Both the position numbers and the translations under genes were made by a program. This document shows positions 58,174-64,000 of a stretch of 64,000 nucleotides of DNA, one piece after another. The stretch comes from Pseudoclavibacter endophyticus (GTDB lineage: Bacteria > Actinomycetota > Actinomycetes > Actinomycetales > Microbacteriaceae), in NCBI RefSeq assembly GCF_008831085.1, contig NZ_WBJY01000002.1:488205-552204 (forward strand), read 5' to 3'. A model generated the notes under the pieces. The model saw only the letters and a list, made by a program, of their open reading frames with translations. It did not search any database and had not been told where the DNA came from. The stretch's first letter is position 1; every line of letters starts with the position of its first letter.

Positions 58174-58977
58174 GTGGTGCCAGATAGTGACGTGCTCGTG
58201 AGAATCGGCGGTCTCGAGTTTTCCGGGCAAGGAACGCACAGGACGCGCACGGGATTCTTCATCCGCGACCAGGGGCTCACTGGATGGCACGACGGAGTTT
58301 CGTTCCGGTCGGACCGTACGGGCCTTCTCGCTCGGCCCGGCACGCTGGTGGGGAACGTGCAGCCGGAGGGCCGGGTGATACCGCTCGCCGGGCCGGCGAT
58401 TGCTTCCTCACAGCCGGAGCTGCTCGCGATGCGAGATCAGTTCCGAGAGCTCTTCCGTACAGGAACGGAGCGCATCGAGGTTCAGCATTCCGGGCGCACC
58501 GAGTGGTGTGATGTCGAGCGCCTCGAGCAGCCCGAGTTCTCGCCGCTGTACTACCTGAATCGGGCGAACTACCGGCTCGCGATGTACGCCCCCGACCCAT
58601 TCATCTTCGGTACGGCGCGCCGCTACACGGGCACGGGACAGTCGCTGGCGGTGTCGCATCGTGGCTCGTGGGATGCGGCCCCGACGGTCACGGTGCGCGC
58701 TGCGACTGCGATGACGTCTGGTTACGGTCTGCGGCTCCTTGATGGGTCGGAGACGCGCGGCTTCTTGCGGGTCAATTCGGCCGGCGCGGGGGTGCGGCAT
58801 GTGATCCGCCCGGACCTGATGGAGGTCCGCACCACGTCGGGCGCTCTCCTCATCGGTGCGTTGCATTCGGGTGAGCCCTGGTCCGTGCCGCCGAACGGTG
58901 AGTTCACGGTGCGGGTCGAACCAGTCACGGGGACCGGCGTCGTCGAGTCCATGCAGATCGTCGACACCTACCTCTAG
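58174..58977 (+). CDS. Distal tail protein-like
   Basis: The 267-residue protein has the N-terminal beta pattern of Dit-like tail proteins (VRIGGLEFSGQGTHRTRTGFFIRDQ, TEWCDVERLEQPEFSPLYYLNRANYRLAMYAPDPFIFG). A galectin-like beta C-terminus follows (SHRGSWDAAPTVTVRA, GEFTVRVEPVTGTG). It should form the hub below the tail tube. It starts with GTG 8 bases after the tape measure stop, with GAGGAG upstream. Confidence 0.8.
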   Translation: MVPDSDVLVRIGGLEFSGQGTHRTRTGFFIRDQGLTGWHDGVSFRSDRTGLLARPGTLVGNVQPEGRVIPLAGPAIASSQPELLAMRDQFRELFRTGTERIEVQHSGRTEWCDVERLEQPEFSPLYYLNRANYRLAMYAPDPFIFGTARRYTGTGQSLAVSHRGSWDAAPTVTVRAATAMTSGYGLRLLDGSETRGFLRVNSAGAGVRHVIRPDLMEVRTTSGALLIGALHSGEPWSVPPNGEFTVRVEPVTGTGVVESMQIVDTYL

Positions 58978-58985
58978 GAGGCCGT

Positions 58986-60050
58986 ATGTGGTCGTGGTGG
59001 CTGGTGGAGACACATTCCGGGAAGCGTCGCGTGCCGGTGGAGGTGATGGCACCGTCATGGGGCCGTCAGTACAACGGCAAGCCGCGCTCGTCGGCGACGA
59101 TCTCGACGGAGCGGTGGACGGCGGAAGATGCTCGTGACCTGCTCGAGCCGTTCTACGTGTCGCTGGTGCCGCATTGGGATGGACAGCCGGTGTGCTACGC
59201 GCCGGTCGTGAAGACATCGAAAGCCGGCGCGGATCTCGTGCAACTCGACTGCGAGGACATCCTGACGCTGGCCGATGACCGGTTCACGCACTTCGTGCAG
59301 GACTACGGGCAGGCGCCGTTCACGATCACGAACCGCTCACCCACGGGTGCGCTACTTCGGGTTATCCGGCACGCGGTCTCTGGGTACGCGGACCCGCGCC
59401 GGAACCTGCCGCTGAGCGGTGGCGGCACCGAAACATCTGGGTCGGTGTCGAGATCGATCCCGCAGCACGAGCTGCAGACCATCGGATCGATCATCCGCGA
59501 GCTGCAGGACAGCGAGGGCGCGCCCTCGGTCGAGCTGCAGCCGATTCTCGAGGCCGACGGCTCGATCGGCCTGCGCCCCACATTCGGACCACAGCCGATC
59601 GCTTCGGTGGTGGCCGAGTACATAGTGCCGGCGGGCCGTGAGGTCGTGTCGTGGTCGTGGCAGATCGACGCGGTGAAGCAGATCACGGGTGTCGTGGTGG
59701 CCGGCGAGGGGTCGGGACAGGACATGCTCACCGGCCGTCTCGCGCACGTCTCACCGTCCTATCGGGGCCCGTACCGGCACACGACTATCCCGATGAAGCT
59801 CGTGTCGAATCAGGCGCAGCTGAACCAGCACGCCCGCGCCTATCGGGACGCGCACGACAAGCCGACGACGCAGTTCTCGCTCACGGTGCGCATCGGGCAG
59901 ATCACTCCGACCGTGCGACTGGGGAGCGTGATCCGGGTGTACCCCATCGGCGAGAAGCTGCTCGAGCAGCGCTGGTACCAGTGCGTGGTCATCGGCGTCT
60001 CAGGTGACGGCACGAAGAACGTCCATCTGGAACTGCAGGAGGCGCGATGA
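58986..60050 (+). CDS. Minor tail protein (tail-hub/Tal-like)
   Basis: The 354-residue protein follows the Dit-like gene. It is beta-rich with segments such as DGQPVCYAPVVKTSKAGADLVQLDCEDI and VVVAGEGSGQDMLTGRLAHVSP, consistent with the gp27-like tail-associated hub of siphoviruses. No peptidase or lysin motif is visible. The next gene overlaps its stop by 4 bases. Confidence 0.75.
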   Translation: MWSWWLVETHSGKRRVPVEVMAPSWGRQYNGKPRSSATISTERWTAEDARDLLEPFYVSLVPHWDGQPVCYAPVVKTSKAGADLVQLDCEDILTLADDRFTHFVQDYGQAPFTITNRSPTGALLRVIRHAVSGYADPRRNLPLSGGGTETSGSVSRSIPQHELQTIGSIIRELQDSEGAPSVELQPILEADGSIGLRPTFGPQPIASVVAEYIVPAGREVVSWSWQIDAVKQITGVVVAGEGSGQDMLTGRLAHVSPSYRGPYRHTTIPMKLVSNQAQLNQHARAYRDAHDKPTTQFSLTVRIGQITPTVRLGSVIRVYPIGEKLLEQRWYQCVVIGVSGDGTKNVHLELQEAR

Positions 60051-60637
60051 GGCTCGACAATCTTGACGATTTCCGAGCCGCGATCCTCGAGATCGCGGCT
60101 CGCCTGCAGGCGCTCGAGCACGGCACGCCGCAGAACCACATGACCGTCACGGGCGACATCACAATGCGTGACGGCGGGACGATGCACGCGGGGGCCTATG
60201 TGGTCGACTCGTCGGGCATCGTGATGCCGTATCAGGGGGGCAAGAGATCGGTGGAGTCCGTCGCGGACTCCCTGTCGACACGGATCGAGAACACCGCGGA
60301 GGTGGCGTGGTCGGCGTATGACGGCGCCGCGTACGCGCAGACGCGCGCGACGCAGGGCATCAACGCGGCGGCGGCGGCGCAGTCGACCGCGAACGGGGCG
60401 GCGTCCGCGGCCGCGTCCGCGAACCAAAACGCGACGAACGCGTGGAACCGCGCCGGCACGGCGATATCGAACGCTGCCACGGCGCAGTCAACCGCGAACA
60501 GTGCCGCGTCGGCGGCGAGCACCGCGCAGAGCGGCGTCAACAACCTGACCAACCGGGTGAACGAGCTTCGTGCGGAACTCAACCGGCTGATCGTGTGGGC
60601 GCGCGGTGGCGGCTACCCAGGCACCACCGTGCCGTGA
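60047..60637 (+). CDS. Minor tail protein with Ala/Asn/Thr-rich coiled region
   Basis: The 196-residue protein starts with a helix (LDDFRAAILEIAARLQALE), then a short beta segment. Residues about 85-170 are a repetitive low-complexity helical part (AAAAQSTANGAASAAASANQNATNAW and similar) ending in a heptad-like NLTNRVNELRAELNRLI. It probably trimerises as a fibre stalk at the tail tip. Confidence 0.7.
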   Translation: MRLDNLDDFRAAILEIAARLQALEHGTPQNHMTVTGDITMRDGGTMHAGAYVVDSSGIVMPYQGGKRSVESVADSLSTRIENTAEVAWSAYDGAAYAQTRATQGINAAAAAQSTANGAASAAASANQNATNAWNRAGTAISNAATAQSTANSAASAASTAQSGVNNLTNRVNELRAELNRLIVWARGGGYPGTTVP

Positions 60638-60653
60638 TCCGAAAGGCAGACGC

Positions 60654-61097
60654 ATGGCTCTCTGGCATGGCACGGTGCAGCAACTCACGGGGGCGGCGCT
60701 CCCCTCGAACCGGCGCCCGCTGGTGCGGTTCCGCCCGTCGGGGCCGGCATCGATCTCGTCCGGGCTGCTCACGACTGCGGTCGTCGAGGTCGAGCCCGCA
60801 ACCGACGGCTCATTCGAAGTCGAGCTCGCGGACTTCACGTCGGCGCGGCCGGCCGTGTGGCTGACGGTCGAGGTCGCGTGGTTCGACGAGGTAACGACCG
60901 CGGACGGCAAACGCCGCATGGTCGGCGTCGATGTGATGCCGTGGCGATTCATCCCAGCCGCGTGGGGCGGAGACATCGGCGACGCGATCGACGCGTCTCC
61001 GGCGGCATGGGACGTGTGGGTGTGGCCGACGCCGCACGCGAATCGGAACCGACTCTGGCTCGATACCACGAATGGCCGACTGAAGAGATGGGTGTGA
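60654..61097 (+). CDS. Hypothetical tail-region protein
   Basis: The 147-residue protein is beta-rich (PLVRFRPSGPASISSGLLTTAVVEVEP, SFEVELADFTSARPAVWLTVEVAWFDE) and has WDVWVWP near its end. It lies between two tail-tip genes and a fibre gene. GAAAGG lies upstream of the ATG. The fold may be a small fibre head or adaptor; no family is recognised. Confidence 0.65.
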   Translation: MALWHGTVQQLTGAALPSNRRPLVRFRPSGPASISSGLLTTAVVEVEPATDGSFEVELADFTSARPAVWLTVEVAWFDEVTTADGKRRMVGVDVMPWRFIPAAWGGDIGDAIDASPAAWDVWVWPTPHANRNRLWLDTTNGRLKRWV

Positions 61098-61098
61098 C

Positions 61099-63033
61099 AT
61101 GGCTTGGGTAACGATCGCCGACCTGAAAGGGCTCGGTTTCGCGAATCCGCGCATCGTCAATGACGCACTCGTGGTCGACCTGATGGACGGGAACACGCTG
61201 CAGCAGGCGGGCGCCGTCGTCGGCGATGTCCGTGGCCGTCAGGGCGACCGCGGAATTCAGGGCATCCAGGGCATCCAGGGCGTGAAGGGCGACCGGGGGT
61301 TCAAGGGTCTCGGCCTCGCGAACGCGCGCGTCGAGGGTGACCTGCTCGTCATCGACGTCATGGATGGCGACACGAAGACGGGCGAGCTCACCGCCGGGAA
61401 CGTGCGCGGCCCGCAAGGTCTGAAGGGCGACAAGGGCGACAAGGGCGACACGGGCTCGGCGTCGGTCGCGATCAACGACGACCAGACGGGCACGGAGACG
61501 ACCTGGTCGTCGTCAAAGATCGGCGCCACGGTGCAGACGGCGAACACGACGCTGGGGCAGCAGATCTCGACGTTGCTGGCGCAGAAGGCGGCGCTGCAGC
61601 ACAAGCACACCGCCGCTGACCTCGACTCGGGCGTGCTCGACCCGGCCCGAATCCCGGCCGCCACGGCATCCGCTCGTGGTGGCCTGCCCATCGCGACGGA
61701 GGGCGAGGCGAGGGCGGGCACGGTCAACACGAAGGGCATGACGCCGCTCACGGTGAAGCAGGCGATCGATGCGCTCGTGCCCGCCCCGCCGGTGGCGTCA
61801 GAGACGGTCGCGGGTGTCTCCCAGCGCGCAACCCCGGCGCAGGTGCTAGCGGGCGCGGACGCGGCCCGGCATGTGGTGCCGGCGACGCTGGCCGGGGCTC
61901 TGGCGCCGATTCGCGTCGACGCTGGTGACGCGCCGATGCTCTGGCATGACTTCGCGGGCAACACGACGCCCCCGAACGCGGTGCAGTCGGGCCAGTCGCT
62001 CGGGTATCTCCCCGTCGGCGGCAACCTGTCCGGCGCGGGAGCGTTCACCGTCGCGGACGGGATGCTCGACCTCGCTACGCCGCCGCTTGGCGGTGGGGCG
62101 CAGTGGGGATACGTCGAGGCGGACCTCGGCGCGCCCGTGCAACGGCAGGGGGTCGAGTTCGTGTGGGACACGCGAAACGGCACGCTCACCGACCCGGGCA
62201 TGGCCGCGCTGATCCCGTGGAACCAGCCTGGGATCGTGGCCGGCGGTAACGGGCAGACGACTGGCCTGCATCTCATCTTCTACTCGTCCGGCACGGTGCT
62301 CGCGCAGTACCGGCCCACGACCGGCGCCGCGATGACGACGATGGCGACCTGGTCGATCCCGGCCATGTCCACCGATGCGTCGAGTGTTCACCGGGTCGAG
62401 TGGTGGCGGTCGGGTGACGAGGTCATCATCTCGGTCGACGGCCGCGACCTGATCCTGAAGAACGCGAACCTGCGTGCCGGCCCGGGTGAGTCGTTCGCCT
62501 GCTGGGAGCCGTACCCGGAGTCCGGCCGTGCCCGGTTCCGGATGCGACGCATCTGGGCTGATGGCGGGCGGGATGTGCCCGGGGCGCGTCGGTTCGGTCA
62601 GCGTCGCTCGGAGGCGCTCTCGAAGCCGGTGTGGCGTCGTGTCCCCGGGACTGGGGCGGAGATTTCCGGCACCGCGAACTATGTGGGCTTGCCGAACGCG
62701 ACGCTCCAAACGTCCGCTGGCGACAGTGGGCGTCTCCTGGTCACGACGCGCTGCTTCATCAAGCGCGGCTCAGCCTCTGGCATGGGCCGTATGCGGGTGG
62801 CGTGGACAGCGGACACCGTGAACTGGAATGCGGGCCCTGCCGTCCACCTGTCAGCGGCGGCGGACACGAACGGGTCCACACACACGCCGACGTTCATCGT
62901 CGACGGGCTTCCGCCGCTCGTGCCGGTGATTCTGCGGGTCGAGGTGTCAGACCAGGCCGGCATCACGACCTGGGTGATGGGTGACCCGGGGTCGGCGAGG
63001 GACTTGCTCATCACGGCCGCCCCGATTGGTTGA
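61099..63033 (+). CDS. Tail fibre protein with collagen-like repeats and duplicated N-terminal module
   Basis: The 644-residue protein begins with two copies of a 40-50-residue module (ADLKGLGFANPRIVNDALVV, FKGLGLANARVEGDLLVID). Each is followed by collagen-like Gly-x-y triplets (about 51-67 and 105-125). A coiled helix follows (ATVQTANTTLGQQISTLLAQ), then a beta-rich C-terminal half with lectin-like features (GVEFVWDTRNGTL, HRVEWWRSGDEVIISVDGRDL near 435). It is the probable receptor-binding fibre. The phage may attach to cell-wall glycopolymers. Confidence 0.8.
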   Translation: MAWVTIADLKGLGFANPRIVNDALVVDLMDGNTLQQAGAVVGDVRGRQGDRGIQGIQGIQGVKGDRGFKGLGLANARVEGDLLVIDVMDGDTKTGELTAGNVRGPQGLKGDKGDKGDTGSASVAINDDQTGTETTWSSSKIGATVQTANTTLGQQISTLLAQKAALQHKHTAADLDSGVLDPARIPAATASARGGLPIATEGEARAGTVNTKGMTPLTVKQAIDALVPAPPVASETVAGVSQRATPAQVLAGADAARHVVPATLAGALAPIRVDAGDAPMLWHDFAGNTTPPNAVQSGQSLGYLPVGGNLSGAGAFTVADGMLDLATPPLGGGAQWGYVEADLGAPVQRQGVEFVWDTRNGTLTDPGMAALIPWNQPGIVAGGNGQTTGLHLIFYSSGTVLAQYRPTTGAAMTTMATWSIPAMSTDASSVHRVEWWRSGDEVIISVDGRDLILKNANLRAGPGESFACWEPYPESGRARFRMRRIWADGGRDVPGARRFGQRRSEALSKPVWRRVPGTGAEISGTANYVGLPNATLQTSAGDSGRLLVTTRCFIKRGSASGMGRMRVAWTADTVNWNAGPAVHLSAAADTNGSTHTPTFIVDGLPPLVPVILRVEVSDQAGITTWVMGDPGSARDLLITAAPIG

Positions 63034-63058
63034 CGACTTCATCCCTGAGGAGGGCTCC

Positions 63059-63873
63059 ATGGCTGAACTGCCGGCCAACCTGAAGTACTCGACGGTCGTC
63101 GGGAACGTGCTCGCCGTGGCCCCTGACGGGGATGACGTGGGCACGCTCCCGGACGCGGAGGTGCTGCATGGCGTGACGGTGACGCTCGACCCGGTGAGGT
63201 CTGTGTGGGCGCCGGACACGGAGTCGAACACGCTGCTGTTGCTTAGGTCCTACACGCTCACCTCGGGCATGGACGGCACCCTCACCAACGCGCACACGGG
63301 GCTTCCGGGCGTGCAGGTGGTGTCCTCGGAGGAACTGGGCGGCATCCCATACCGAGTCACGGTCAACGCGAAAGAGAACGGCGTACCGAAGTGGTCCGGT
63401 TACCTGCATGCGCCGGCCGGGGAGACGGTCGACATCACGGATGCCGTGGTGGATGCGCCGGGCGGCACGTCGCTGCCGGAGTGGGTGAAGCTCCGCAATG
63501 AGACCGCCGCGCTCATCAAGACGATCCCTACCAAGGCCACCGAGGCGGTGGACGCGGCGGTCGTCGCGTGGACGGCGAGCCTTACCGGGACGGCGACACG
63601 CACGATCGGGGCGTCGGCGGGCACGGTGTCGCTCGAGAAGGTCGGCACGCGCGTCATCGCCGCGGTCACGGGCCTGACGAAAGCGGGCACGGTCGAGCAC
63701 GTCGCCACCCTCCCGGCCGCATTCCAGCCCGCGCACACGCAGGGGCACGGGTGGCTTGCCGACGGCGCGGGCGCGTGGTGGCCGGCGCACGTCACCTCGA
63801 CGCAGCTCATCGTGCTCGGCCCGCCACCCGCGGGCACGGTCTTGACCGGTTCTCTGACCTGGAAGGCGGCATC

Positions 63874-63877
<4 letters not shown>
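63059..63877 (+). CDS. Tail-tip/fibre-associated protein
   Basis: The 272-residue protein has an N-terminal beta domain (LPANLKYSTVVGNVLAVAPDGDDVGTLPDAEVLHGVTVTL) common in actinophage tail-end proteins. A helical link follows (PEWVKLRNETAALIKTIPTKATEAVDAAVV), then a C-terminal beta part. GAGG precedes the ATG at 63059. Its stop overlaps the GTG of the next reading frame (GTGA), which contains the CT tract. Confidence 0.7.

Positions 63878-64000
<123 letters not shown>

Overview
The window is high-GC actinobacterial DNA. Most genes are packed tightly, many start with GTG, and many overlap as ATGA or GTGA. The gene content (Arthrobacter/Brevibacterium-type amine oxidase and homoprotocatechuate dioxygenase, Rhodococcus-like p-hydroxycinnamate genes) suits a soil or host-associated member of the Micrococcales, probably Microbacteriaceae. 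The family is inferred from style only, because no rRNA or housekeeping marker is present.

Bases 1-34,740 are chromosomal and dominated by catabolism of aromatic acids and amines. From left to right they hold: an aromatic-acid-type MFS transporter (cut by the window edge) divergent from a PadR regulator; a small membrane protein, an AbiEi/DUF559-like orphan and a serine hydrolase, with three copies of a palindromic 58-bp repeat among them; a leftward homoprotocatechuate meta-cleavage operon (FAH-RraA fusion, GntR regulator, hpaE, hpaD) with a clean 15-bp inverted repeat at its promoter; a MarR gene divergent from an SDR - amidohydrolase - MaoC - CoA ligase - aldehyde dehydrogenase operon that matches the p-hydroxycinnamate (Cou) side-chain shortening pathway; TetR and AraC regulators; an unusual kinase + class-III aminotransferase fusion; an SDR; an amidohydrolase with a ribose-type ABC transporter; a FeaR-like AraC regulator; a copper amine oxidase; and a GMC oxidoreductase, 2Fe-2S ferredoxin and ferredoxin reductase. 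Together they suggest entry of arylamines (tyramine/phenylethylamine type) and hydroxycinnamates into central aromatic pathways. The 4-hydroxyphenylacetate hydroxylase, hpaF, hpaH and any oxygenase for the ferredoxin pair lie outside the window.

Bases from about 34,900 to the right edge are an integrated siphovirus. A tyrosine integrase and an XRE repressor run leftward. A nested palindrome region (36,812-36,900) separates them from the rightward early genes: HTH protein, antirepressor, small unknowns, and a replication protein whose gene carries five 21-bp-phased iterons and three 15-bp repeats, a likely origin. A DUF4145 cassette follows between two strong terminators. The late operon is HNH nuclease, small and large terminase, portal, minor head protein, scaffold, P22-type coat, connectors, tail protein, tail chaperone with a -1 frameshift site, tape measure, tail proteins and a collagen-repeat fibre. 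One lipoprotein gene runs against the late operon between tail chaperone and tape measure.

The window ends in an uninterrupted (CT)32 tract inside a reading frame that starts by GTGA overlap with the last tail gene. It is a candidate phase-variable gene or an assembly problem. The right attachment site and lysis genes are not in view.
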